Source: a virus. Taken from it: a stretch of DNA of 30,229 nucleotides. Each line of letters opens with the position of its first letter. Position 1 is the first letter of the stretch. Shown one piece after another: positions 23,090 through 30,229 of the stretch. The position numbers were made by a program, and so were the translations under genes. The stretch covers positions 1-30,229 of the IMG/VR virus record IMGVR_UViG_3300021425_000119; one strand, given 5' to 3'. The notes under the pieces were generated by a model. The model worked only from the letters and a program-made list of their open reading frames with translations. It made no database searches and had not been told where the DNA came from.

Positions 23090-23144
23090 TGTGTTTTGAA
23101 ACAACTTATGATATAAATAATATTATAGAATGTTTCAAAACACA
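23090..23144 (+). promoter_or_regulatory. Hairpin over HNH start region with late promoter in its loop
   Basis: A perfect 14-bp inverted repeat, TGTGTTTTGAAACA (23090-23103) and TGTTTCAAAACACA (23131-23144), ends two bases before the HNH ATG. Its 27-base loop contains TATAAATA (23112-23119), an exact T4 late box. A late transcript would begin near 23126 and lack the left arm, freeing the translation start; read-through transcripts would fold and hide it. T4 uses this design for I-TevI and some late genes. Confidence 0.72.
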
Positions 23145-23146
23145 TA

Positions 23147-23638
23147 ATGAAAACCCACACAATAATCTGCAAAAATTGCTCAAATCCCTTTGAAGCACAA
23201 GATAAAAGGAGAAAGTTTTGCAGTAGAAGTTGTGCAGCAATTTTAAACAACTCTCATCATCCAAAAAATCCTAAAAAAGGAAAGTGTAAAGATTGTCAAA
23301 AATCTATTTGGTCTAATAGAGTTCGATGTATGGATTGTCATCTTGTATGGAAAAGTGGACTAAATTTTGATGATAAAACTCTTGATGAAATGAAACTTCT
23401 TGGAAAAACTCCATCAAACATCTATGGTGCTGTTAGATGGAGAGCAAGAAAAGTTGCTAAACTTGAAGGATGGACAGAATGCTGCAAATGTGGTTATAAT
23501 AAGCATATAGAGGTTGCTCACAAAAAAGCAATTTCAGATTTTGAAGGCAACACTCTTGTCTCCATAATCAATGCTAAAGAAAATTTAATGCCTTTATGTC
23601 CCAACTGTCATTGGGAATTTGATAACTTGCTCGTTTAG
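23147..23638 (+). CDS. Freestanding HNH homing endonuclease
   Basis: 163 residues. Two N-terminal cysteine clusters, C8/C11/C25/C29 and C47/C50/C61/C64, look like zinc fingers for DNA binding. A linker leads to the HNH domain: C112-x2-C115, H125 (EVAHKKAI), N146 (KENLMPLC), C151-x2-C154 and H155, the metal-cutting beta-beta-alpha motif. Such enzymes cut a target site in related phages lacking the gene and spread by recombination; tRNA clusters are frequent homes. The last codons and TAG stop form the first 10 bases of tRNA-CAT. No Shine-Dalgarno is visible; expression appears governed by the upstream hairpin. Confidence 0.88.
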   Translation: MKTHTIICKNCSNPFEAQDKRRKFCSRSCAAILNNSHHPKNPKKGKCKDCQKSIWSNRVRCMDCHLVWKSGLNFDDKTLDEMKLLGKTPSNIYGAVRWRARKVAKLEGWTECCKCGYNKHIEVAHKKAISDFEGNTLVSIINAKENLMPLCPNCHWEFDNLLV

Positions 23639-23701
23639 CAATCTGTCGAATGCAATCGTCTCATAAACGATCGAAGGTGGGTTAGATTCCCACAACGAGC
23701 A
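23629..23701 (+). tRNA. tRNA with CAT anticodon, unusual D- and T-loops
   Basis: 73 nt. Acceptor GCTCGTT/AACGAGC, T8 A9, D stem GCA/TGC, anticodon stem ATCGT/ACGAT with loop CTCATAA (anticodon CAT), 5-base variable loop, and T stem GTGGG/CCCAC, all perfectly paired. The D-loop ATCTGTCGAA has no GG pair, and the T-loop is TTAGATT instead of TTC-x-A-x-x. CAT could read Met or, if lysidine-modified, Ile AUA. The 5' end overlaps the HNH stop. CCA is not encoded. Confidence 0.82.
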
Positions 23702-23702
23702 C

Positions 23703-23731
23703 TTGACCATAATGACTCCTTGAGTTATAAT
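23703..23731 (+). promoter_or_regulatory. Sigma70-type promoter for tRNA-Val/Leu
   Basis: TTGACC (23703-23708), 17 bases, TATAAT (23726-23731). The start near 23738 is about 3 bases before tRNA-Val. It begins right after tRNA-CAT and could also transcribe the hydrolase gene downstream. Confidence 0.72.
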
Positions 23732-23740
23732 GGTCCCATC

Positions 23741-23812
23741 GGGTGAATAGCTCAGAGGTAGAGCATCTCCTTTACACGGAGGCGGTCGGGGGTTCGATCC
23801 CCTCTTCACCCA
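23741..23812 (+). tRNA. tRNA-Val (TAC)
   Basis: 72 nt. Acceptor GGGTGAA/TTCACCC, D arm AGCTCAGAGGTAGAGC, anticodon loop TTTACAC (anticodon TAC, codons GUA/GUN), T arm GGGGG-TTCGATC-CCCTC-type with the standard TTCGA, discriminator A. CC follows but no complete CCA. Confidence 0.95.
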
Positions 23813-23816
23813 CCTT

Positions 23817-23901
23817 GCGAGTATGGTGGAATCGGTAGACACACCAGACTTAAAATCTGTTGACCATCACGGTCGTGGGAGTTCAAGTCTCCCTACTCGC
23901 A
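23817..23901 (+). tRNA. tRNA-Leu (TAA)
   Basis: 85 nt class II tRNA. Acceptor GCGAGTA/TACTCGC, D loop with GG (AATCGGTAGA), anticodon loop CTTAAAA (anticodon TAA), long variable arm (TGACCATCACGGTCG), T arm GGGAG-TTCAAGT-CTCCC, discriminator A. Four bases separate it from tRNA-Val. UUA is a frequent leucine codon in AT-rich phage genes. Confidence 0.95.
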
Positions 23902-23918
23902 CTATATAAAAATAAAAT

Positions 23919-24935
23919 ATGAAACTAATCGAACGCATCGAAGAACTTTCAAAGACTTTACCAAGACCTTCTTATAGTGAAGCAGATACTAAAGGAAAGT
24001 CACTTGTGATAAAGTGGATGTTAGAAGACGGTTTGACCGTAAATAAAGACATCTATGGTAACATAAGAGGAGTTCTTCCTGGTTCCGGTGCTCCTATTGT
24101 TACTGGTTCACATACAGATACTGTAGCAACTGCCGGTAAGTATGATGGTGCTCTGGGTGTTTTGGCAGGATTAGAAGCAGCTAGAGAACTGAAAGGTAAA
24201 TTAAAGCACCCATTGGAAGTTGTAATCTTTGATGATGAAGAAAATACAATGGGTGGATCAGTTGGATACTGCTCAAAAAAACCAGATATTAAGGCATTCG
24301 TTGAACTTCACGTTGAACAAGGACCAGTATTGGATGTTCAGCAATTAGATATTGGCATTGTTCAGGGTATCGTAGGACAGAGAAGATGCTCTGTTTCTGT
24401 ATTTGGACAAGAGAATCATGCAGGAACAACACCAATGAATATGAGAGATGATGCTCTCGTAAAAACTGCGGAGATCATCACTTACATCAATAAGAAAGCA
24501 CAAGAGTGTGATGGATTGGTTGCAACTGTTGGTGTATTAGATGTTCATCCAAATGCATTCAGTGTTGTTCCTGGTCGTGTTGATTTTACATTACAGGTAC
24601 GAGATTTGTATGCTGATACGATGGAGAGTTTTGTAGAAGATGTATGTAAGAAGTTTGATTTAAGATATGAAATCTCTCATCAGTCAGAACCTGCACTATG
24701 TGATAAGAAGATTATGGAGTTTATATCAGAATCTTGTGGTGATTTGAAGAGTATTGAGATGCCTTCAAGAGCATCACACGATGCACAGAACTTTACATTT
24801 TGTCCAATGGGTATGATATTTGTCCCATCAATTGGTGGTATCAGTCATTCTCCGAAAGAAAAGACCACAGATCAGATGTGTATCAATGGAGCAAATGTCT
24901 TAACAAATACCATCAAAATGATTGATGAGATGTAA
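23919..24935 (+). CDS. M20-family N-carbamoyl amino acid/allantoate hydrolase-like enzyme
   Basis: 338 residues. The zinc amidohydrolase pattern of the hydantoinase/carbamoylase family is complete: H65 (GSHTDTV), D76 (KYDGALGVLAGLEA), E107-E108 (FDDEEN), H131 (ELHVEQGPVL), H167 (NHAGTTPMNMR) and H310 (GGISHSPKE). These enzymes remove the carbamoyl or ureido group of N-carbamoyl amino acids, beta-ureidopropionate or allantoate, releasing ammonia and CO2. The family is usually about 400 residues; here the part between E108 and H131 is only 23 residues, roughly 40 shorter than usual. Located 17 bases after tRNA-Leu with no clear Shine-Dalgarno. Probably a host-derived auxiliary metabolic gene; the substrate cannot be read from sequence. 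Confidence 0.85.
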   Translation: MKLIERIEELSKTLPRPSYSEADTKGKSLVIKWMLEDGLTVNKDIYGNIRGVLPGSGAPIVTGSHTDTVATAGKYDGALGVLAGLEAARELKGKLKHPLEVVIFDDEENTMGGSVGYCSKKPDIKAFVELHVEQGPVLDVQQLDIGIVQGIVGQRRCSVSVFGQENHAGTTPMNMRDDALVKTAEIITYINKKAQECDGLVATVGVLDVHPNAFSVVPGRVDFTLQVRDLYADTMESFVEDVCKKFDLRYEISHQSEPALCDKKIMEFISESCGDLKSIEMPSRASHDAQNFTFCPMGMIFVPSIGGISHSPKEKTTDQMCINGANVLTNTIKMIDEM

Positions 24936-24943
24936 AATAAATA
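24936..24943 (+). promoter_or_regulatory. Late-type promoter
   Basis: AATAAATA directly after the hydrolase stop and 19 bases before the ATG at 24963. Matches 7/8 of TATAAATA. Confidence 0.45.
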
Positions 24944-24962
24944 CTCTAAAGGAAATAAAGTG

Positions 24963-25268
24963 ATGTCTTATACAGTAAGTACGAAACACTGTTGGTATAA
25001 CGACGAGAGAATAATAGTGAAAATGTATTTCTTAAATGATATACCTTTCACATTTGATGAAATGCCAGATGGACATCTTTATGATAAAGATTTAGTAGAA
25101 GAGGCAAATAAAAATAAGTCTTATGAAGTTGATGATGTTTATAAAGGATCAACTTATTTGATATTAGAAGAGGCACATCCTTGCTTTGATCCTGTAGAGA
25201 TATCAAACCCACAAATTTTGCCCGAAGACTTAATTCCTTTCTATGACGAGGAGGATTTGCTAGGATAA
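24963..25268 (+). CDS. Small acidic protein of unknown function
   Basis: 101 residues, acidic, with an opening MSYTVSTKHCWYNDERIIVK that looks like beta strands and a DE-rich end (PFYDEEDLLG). An in-frame GTG lies immediately upstream at 24960; AAGGA (24949-24953), 9 bases before the ATG, favours 24963. No family recognised. It sits between the hydrolase and the large fibre gene, each separated by a late-type box, and may be expressed late. Confidence 0.6.
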   Translation: MSYTVSTKHCWYNDERIIVKMYFLNDIPFTFDEMPDGHLYDKDLVEEANKNKSYEVDDVYKGSTYLILEEAHPCFDPVEISNPQILPEDLIPFYDEEDLLG

Positions 25269-25271
25269 ATA
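25264..25271 (+). promoter_or_regulatory. Late-type promoter for the large structural gene
   Basis: GATAAATA overlaps the preceding stop. A start near 25278 would give a leader of about 25 bases to the proposed TTG at 25303. Confidence 0.5.
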
Positions 25272-25302
25272 AATCATAGTAGAAAGTTATTGGTGCGGAG
25301 TC

Positions 25303-28300
25303 TTGGGATTAAACAAATTAGATAATTTCATCAAAAACACTGAAGGTCGTATTTTATATGTAAGTCCTGCAGATCTGGATGCAACTGACAGTATTGATAA
25401 CACTGGTAATTCTCTTGCCAGACCTTTTAAAACGATTCAGAGGGCAATCTTAGAATCGGCAAGATTTTCATATGTAAAAGGAAATAGTAACGATCTCATT
25501 GAGAAAACTACTATTCTTTTGATGCCTGGTGAGCACATTGTTGATAATAGACCGGGATTTTATATCAAAAATACTAGTGGTCAGGCAAGAACTGTATCTC
25601 GCAGTGGAGCAGATACAGCAGCACAAACCACACTCAACTTAGATTTAAATACAAATTTTGATTTAACACAAGAAGATAATATTCTCTATAAGTTCAACAG
25701 TGTAAATGGTGGTGTCATTGTACCTAGAGGCACTTCTCTTGTCGGTCTTGATCTGAGAAAAACTAAAATCAGACCCCTATATGTTCCAAACCCAACTGAT
25801 GTTAATGTAGATCCCTCTGCAATCTTTAGAATCACTGGTACTTGTTACTTCTGGCAGTTCTCTCTCTTTGATGGTTTAGAGTCTGGTACAGTCTATACAG
25901 ATCCAGATGATTTCTCTGTAAATAATAAATCAAAACCAATTTTTTCACACCATAAACTAACTTGCTTTGAGTATGCCGATGGTGTAAATAAGGTCATTAG
26001 AGGTGGAACAACCTATGATTTGACCGATCTTGATATGTATTATGCGAAACTTTCGAACGCATACAATACAGGATCAGGTAGTCCAGATAGAAATATTGAT
26101 AGTAAGTATCCTGCTGAACCTGGTGGATTTGCAAAGCAAAGACCAGAATGGGAGATTGTCGGTGCATTTGCATCTGATCCCATTTCTATTGCTTCAATCG
26201 AAGCAGGTGCTGGTGGAGTTCCAAACAATCAGGTCACAGTAACAACAGCAGTAGATCACGAACTTTCAGCAGGAACTCCCATCAAGATTACTGGTGTATC
26301 TCCAGCAGATTACAACATTTCAACAAAAGTTCAGAATGTTGATCCAGATAATCCGAGAGTATTCACTTATCTTCTTCCAACATTTAGAAAAAATCTTCCT
26401 ACTCCAGGAACTGCTTCTGGTGCAGAAGTAACGATTGAAACTGATACGGTATCTGGTGCATCTCCATATATCTTCAATATTTCAATGCGCTCCGTTTATG
26501 GTTTGAACGGAATGTTAGCAGACGGAAGTAAGGCATCTGGTTTCCGTTCGATGGTTGTTGCACAGTTTACTGGTGTTTCACTACAAAAAGATGATCGTGC
26601 ATTCGTAAAATATAACAAATCTTCAAGAAACTATGATTCTATTGGCATCACTAGAGTTTCCGGTGCAGATTTGTCAAATGGTTCTTCTTCAACAAATCCT
26701 AACAAAATCTACCATTTAGATTCTGAAGCAATATATCGCAGAGGATGGGGTCAGACACACATTAAAATCACCAATGATGCGATCTTACAGATTGTTTCCG
26801 TGTTTGCGATTGGATATCATAAACACTTTACTTGTGAGAGTGGTGGTGATGCTTCTATTACAAACTCCAACTCAAACTTCGGACAACTATCTCTTGTTTC
26901 CGATGGATTTAAAAAGACGGCATTTGCAAAGGATAATAAAGCATTTATCACTCACGTTATTCCACCAAGATCTACAAATGAAGCAGAAGAAAATATCGAT
27001 TGGTTGAGTATTGATGTTGGTGTTACAACAGCAGCTGGTATTTCAACACACCTCTATCTTCGTGGATTCGAATCAAGAGATGATGTTCCACCAGTACTGA
27101 CTCAGGGATATCGTATTGGTGCAAAAGTCAATGATAAGTTGTTTGTAAATGTTGGTTCCGGAACCAGTGAAGCAAACATTTATATGCAAGATGGTTCTTC
27201 GACATCATTCAAAGAGTTTGATGTTACTGCCGTAGCAGATAGCAAATTAACGATTGGTTTAAATCACAAACTACAAACTGGTGAAAAAGTCATTCTTCTG
27301 AGTGATTCTGCAGACTATCCAGAAAATATAGAACCACATAAGGTTTATTTTGTAATCTCTCTTGCCGATGCGACTGATGTTGCGGATAGACCTAAGATTC
27401 AGTTGGCATCAACAAAAACAGATGCCGACAATAATAATGCCATAACATTATATGGTGGAACAGATCTTAGAGTTAGAAGCAGAGTTACTGATAAATCTGC
27501 CGGAGAGGCAGGACATCCTGTCCAGTTTGATACTGCACAAAGTCGTTGGTACATTACTGTCGATTCATCGAACGGTATCTACTCCACTCTCAATACTCTT
27601 GGTGTTGCCGGTATTGGTGCAGAAACAAATCCATCTTTTGTAAAGAGAAATCCCGATAACAGAAGTTTGGATGAGAAGATTTATAAGTTCAGAGTTGTTA
27701 TTCCAAAAGAACTTCCAAACGCAAAGACACCCGAATCTGGATTTATTATTCAAGAATCCAGTACAACTGGTTTTACTTCCACTGCAGAATCTAGTTTTAC
27801 AACTATTGGACTCAATAACTTTGAATATAATAGAAACCCAAGATTCATCTCAAACTGTTCTCATAACACAGGAATCTCTTCTGTAATTACAGAACTTCCC
27901 CACAATCTTGATGTTGGTGATCAAATTATCATCACTAATGTAACTGATACCAATAATACTGTTGGATCCGCAACCAGTGGATACAATGGAACATTTACTG
28001 TTGCATCCGTAAGTGCCGACAATATGTCATTCACTTATGCAAATGCAACTGGTAATCCAGGAACATTTAATAATGATACCAGTACAAGAGATATCAATCT
28101 GCCAAGATATCAAAGAAACGATTTACAGAGTAACTTCTATCTTTATCGCAATGAAGTCATTAATGAATATATTGATGGACAACAAGATGGTGTATATCAC
28201 ATCTATGCACTGAAGGCAGACAATGCAATCACTGCAGAGTTTACGGATCTTGAATATGGACAAAATGTTACTGATCTTTATCCACAAACTGATAGAGATA

Positions 28301-30229
28301 ATGTAAATGATAATCCGGCATCATCTAAATCGAGAGCACTGTCTTTCCCAATCGGTGATGTTCATACCAGTGATTTGAAAGGGAGCATTACAAGGGAGTC
28401 TGCCGATTCTTTTGTAACTCATCTTGCCGGTGGACTGATTGTTGATTCTGTTCTTCCACTAAGTGCCGGTATTCAGACAGTTACTTTCTCCAGAAATCAC
28501 ACATTTGCTGGTGTATCTACAGCAGCACTTACGAGTGCAGGTACAGGAACGAGAACAAACGGAACATATTATAATGTAAAACTCTATAATAATAGTGCAT
28601 ATTCATCTTGGAATGGAGCAACTGGTATTGTAAGTGTAACCAGTAATACGATTCAATCTTTCCAGATTCAGGCACCTGGTTCTGGTTATTCGAGTGGAGA
28701 TACACTCTACTTTGATAACAGTGCAATGGGTGGTAATCAAGATGGTTATATCACTCTTTCAAACTCTGGTATTACTACCAATATTGGTGAGGCACTTCAG
28801 TTTACTGGTATTTCAACCATTTCTGATGCATATTATCGCATCACTGACGTTCCAACTGCTAATAGAATTGCAATCACAAGAACAACCAGTGATCCTATTC
28901 TGAAGGCAGGACACATCGTTCTCAATGTAGGTCCTTCCATTGTCATAAGTTCTTCTACTTTTGCAAGTGGCACTACGACTTTCACCTGTTCATCAGCACA
29001 CGGTCTTGTTGCAGGTAATAAGTTCAGAGTTGTTGATTCAAGTAATAACAATCTTGGTGATTATCTTGTCAAATCAAAAGTCAGCACCACAGTATTTACT
29101 GCCACAACCACAACTCAACTAACGAGTCCTGCAAGAATATTCAAACATAGTTTTTCATCAAACTCTGGAGTATCTGATAGAAGTCAGGAAAACTTGGCTG
29201 CTAGACAACAATATTTCTATGATGGAGATACTCTAACCATTAGTAATAGTGGAAATGTTATTGGTCTAACCACAACATTAATCCCAGTAACTCATCCAAA
29301 CTCTGGTGCTGCAACTGGTGTTGGAATCACAGAAAGATTCCCACTTGGAACTTATATTCAGATTGATGACGAGGTAATGAGAGTTGCATCTTCAACTCTC
29401 ACAGGAGTCAATAAAATAACCGTTCTTCGTGGAGTATTTTCGACTAATGTTGGAATACACTCCGATACATCACTGATTAAAAAGATCAGACCAGTTCCCG
29501 TTGAATTCCGTAGACCATCAATCATTCGTGCATCAGGTCATACATTTGAATATCTTGGTTATGGTCCTGGTAACTATTCCACAGGTCTTCCACAGGTTCA
29601 GACAAGAACTCTTACAGAAAGAGAAGAATTCTTGTCACAGGCACAGGAAAGATCTGCCGGTATTGTTGTTTACACTGGTATGAACAACAGAGGTGACTTC
29701 TACATTGGTAACACTAAGAAGTCTTCCTCTACTGGTGAAGAAACTTCGTTTGATACTCCAATTCCAACAGTTACTGGTGAAGATCCAGCACGTTTGAGTG
29801 CAATCTTCGACGAGATTACTGTTAAGGAAAGAATCATTGTTGAAGGTGGAGATTCTAGACAAATCCTTTCACAGTTTGATGGACCAGTTACATTCAATAA
29901 TGAAGTTGGGATCAAGAAAAGGGCTACCTTCTCCAAACAAATTATAGTTAAGGATGATAGAGAATCCACAAGTGCCACATCTGGAGCACTTGTAGTCACG
30001 GGTGGCGTTGGTATTGCCAAGAATGTGAACATCGGTGGAAGTATGTTCTTCCCTGATGATAAGAAATTATATTTTGGTACTGATGATGATTTAGAAATAG
30101 TTCATGATGGATCTAATTCTATTATTAGATCTACTGGATCTACAATTAGATTGCAAACCGAGGAAATTTTTGTTCTGGAAGAATCTAGTGCTGGTAATAA
30201 TTTCCTCAGGGCTAATTTATCAGGTAATG
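25303..30229 (+). CDS. Large fibre-like structural protein, 3' end outside window
   Basis: At least 1642 codons, open from an in-frame TAA at 25270 to the window end. No ATG lies near the start; TTG 25303 gives LGLNKLDNFIKNTEGRILYV, the beginning I recall for large cyanophage structural proteins. Next come DLDATDS and ARPFKTIQRAILESARFSY, a beta-helix-type entry found in fibres and spikes. At least four modules with an H-x-L-x-x-G core occur (DHELSAGTPIKITG, NHKLQTGEKVILL, PHNLDVGDQIIITN, AHGLVAGNKFRVV). Near the end, SGALVVTGGVGIAKNVNIGG then KLYFGTDDDLEIVHDG begins the repeat series seen in phage tail fibres. GGAG at 25297-25300 is too close to the TTG for a normal ribosome site, so the exact start is uncertain. 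Probably a host-contacting or baseplate-attached fibre. Confidence 0.8.
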   Translation, partial: MGLNKLDNFIKNTEGRILYVSPADLDATDSIDNTGNSLARPFKTIQRAILESARFSYVKGNSNDLIEKTTILLMPGEHIVDNRPGFYIKNTSGQARTVSRSGADTAAQTTLNLDLNTNFDLTQEDNILYKFNSVNGGVIVPRGTSLVGLDLRKTKIRPLYVPNPTDVNVDPSAIFRITGTCYFWQFSLFDGLESGTVYTDPDDFSVNNKSKPIFSHHKLTCFEYADGVNKVIRGGTTYDLTDLDMYYAKLSNAYNTGSGSPDRNIDSKYPAEPGGFAKQRPEWEIVGAFASDPISIASIEAGAGGVPNNQVTVTTAVDHELSAGTPIKITGVSPADYNISTKVQNVDPDNPRVFTYLLPTFRKNLPTPGTASGAEVTIETDTVSGASPYIFNISMRSVYGLNGMLADGSKASGFRSMVVAQFTGVSLQKDDRAFVKYNKSSRNYDSIGITRVSGADLSNGSSSTNPNKIYHLDSEAIYRRGWGQTHIKITNDAILQIVSVFAIGYHKHFTCESGGDASITNSNSNFGQLSLVSDGFKKTAFAKDNKAFITHVIPPRSTNEAEENIDWLSIDVGVTTAAGISTHLYLRGFESRDDVPPVLTQGYRIGAKVNDKLFVNVGSGTSEANIYMQDGSSTSFKEFDVTAVADSKLTIGLNHKLQTGEKVILLSDSADYPENIEPHKVYFVISLADATDVADRPKIQLASTKTDADNNNAITLYGGTDLRVRSRVTDKSAGEAGHPVQFDTAQSRWYITVDSSNGIYSTLNTLGVAGIGAETNPSFVKRNPDNRSLDEKIYKFRVVIPKELPNAKTPESGFIIQESSTTGFTSTAESSFTTIGLNNFEYNRNPRFISNCSHNTGISSVITELPHNLDVGDQIIITNVTDTNNTVGSATSGYNGTFTVASVSADNMSFTYANATGNPGTFNNDTSTRDINLPRYQRNDLQSNFYLYRNEVINEYIDGQQDGVYHIYALKADNAITAEFTDLEYGQNVTDLYPQTDRDNVNDNPASSKSRALSFPIGDVHTSDLKGSITRESADSFVTHLAGGLIVDSVLPLSAGIQTVTFSRNHTFAGVSTAALTSAGTGTRTNGTYYNVKLYNNSAYSSWNGATGIVSVTSNTIQSFQIQAPGSGYSSGDTLYFDNSAMGGNQDGYITLSNSGITTNIGEALQFTGISTISDAYYRITDVPTANRIAITRTTSDPILKAGHIVLNVGPSIVISSSTFASGTTTFTCSSAHGLVAGNKFRVVDSSNNNLGDYLVKSKVSTTVFTATTTTQLTSPARIFKHSFSSNSGVSDRSQENLAARQQYFYDGDTLTISNSGNVIGLTTTLIPVTHPNSGAATGVGITERFPLGTYIQIDDEVMRVASSTLTGVNKITVLRGVFSTNVGIHSDTSLIKKIRPVPVEFRRPSIIRASGHTFEYLGYGPGNYSTGLPQVQTRTLTEREEFLSQAQERSAGIVVYTGMNNRGDFYIGNTKKSSSTGEETSFDTPIPTVTGEDPARLSAIFDEITVKERIIVEGGDSRQILSQFDGPVTFNNEVGIKKRATFSKQIIVKDDRESTSATSGALVVTGGVGIAKNVNIGGSMFFPDDKKLYFGTDDDLEIVHDGSNSIIRSTGSTIRLQTEEIFVLEESSAGNNFLRANLSGN

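Noticed and set aside
23090-23701. HNH gene as part of a group I intron or split tRNA
   Set aside because: tRNA-CAT is complete and contiguous at 23629-23701, and no flanking exon pair is visible; the enzyme is better read as freestanding.
26030-30032. Many short frames on both strands in the last 4 kb
   Set aside because: They are shadows of the single large open frame that continues from 25303 to the window end.

Overview
This window looks like part of the genome of a T4-like myovirus that infects marine cyanobacteria (a Synechococcus/Prochlorococcus-type cyanomyovirus). The T4 core is recognisable by protein motifs: gp33, gp59, gp32, gp53, gp48, gp4, gp54, gp26, a gp27-like hub and a gp5-like hub. 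Around it sit cyanophage or cyanobacterial markers: DUF1825 and DUF4278 proteins, ThyX, PhoH, phage tRNAs and CTAAATA/TATAAATA-type late promoters. The DNA is AT-rich and tightly packed; no gene-free stretch exceeds 300 bases. Host assignment is inference, since no marker here separates Synechococcus from Prochlorococcus.

Layout. (1) Positions 1-5385, plus strand: small proteins, a fused terminator/promoter, then thyX, an FmdB-like small protein, phoH, a RecB-type exonuclease, gp33 (late transcription coactivator), gp59 (helicase loader), a DUF1825 protein, and gp32 (ssDNA-binding protein) behind its own sigma70-type promoter and a repetitive leader. Genes mostly overlap by a few bases. (2) Positions 5482-7907, minus strand: gp4 head completion nuclease, an unknown protein, gp48 and gp53, facing gp32 across a shared terminator. 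(3) Positions 7950-22514, plus strand: a long tail and baseplate block of gp54, gp26 with an apparent -1 frameshift extension, a tape-measure-like protein, two paralogous proteins carrying different peptidoglycan hydrolase domains, a gp27-like hub, and what looks like a gp5 split over three genes (OB-fold, hydrolase with a glycine-rich repeat, beta-helix spike). An S74-chaperone protein and an unknown probable virion protein follow. (4) Positions 22541-25268: an accessory island with a near-consensus promoter, a Phd-like antitoxin without an obvious toxin, a tRNA-like remnant, a freestanding HNH endonuclease controlled by a hairpin around a late promoter, tRNA-CAT, tRNA-Val(TAC), tRNA-Leu(TAA), an M20-family N-carbamoyl amino acid hydrolase-like enzyme and a small unknown protein. 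(5) From 25303 to the end: one very large open frame, cut by the window edge, that encodes a fibre-like structural protein.

How the parts work together. Genes 1-5385 serve nucleotide synthesis, replication, recombination and the switch to late transcription. gp33 made here would be needed at the late-type promoters marked throughout the window. The tail block supplies the baseplate hub, tube initiator, tape measure and cell-wall-degrading parts. The strongest unexpected signals are a complete -1 frameshift cassette at the gp26 stop codon, a T4-style hairpin/late-promoter switch in front of the HNH gene, a paralogous pair of tail proteins with exchanged hydrolase domains, and a regular 9-10 nt repeat in the gp32 mRNA leader.
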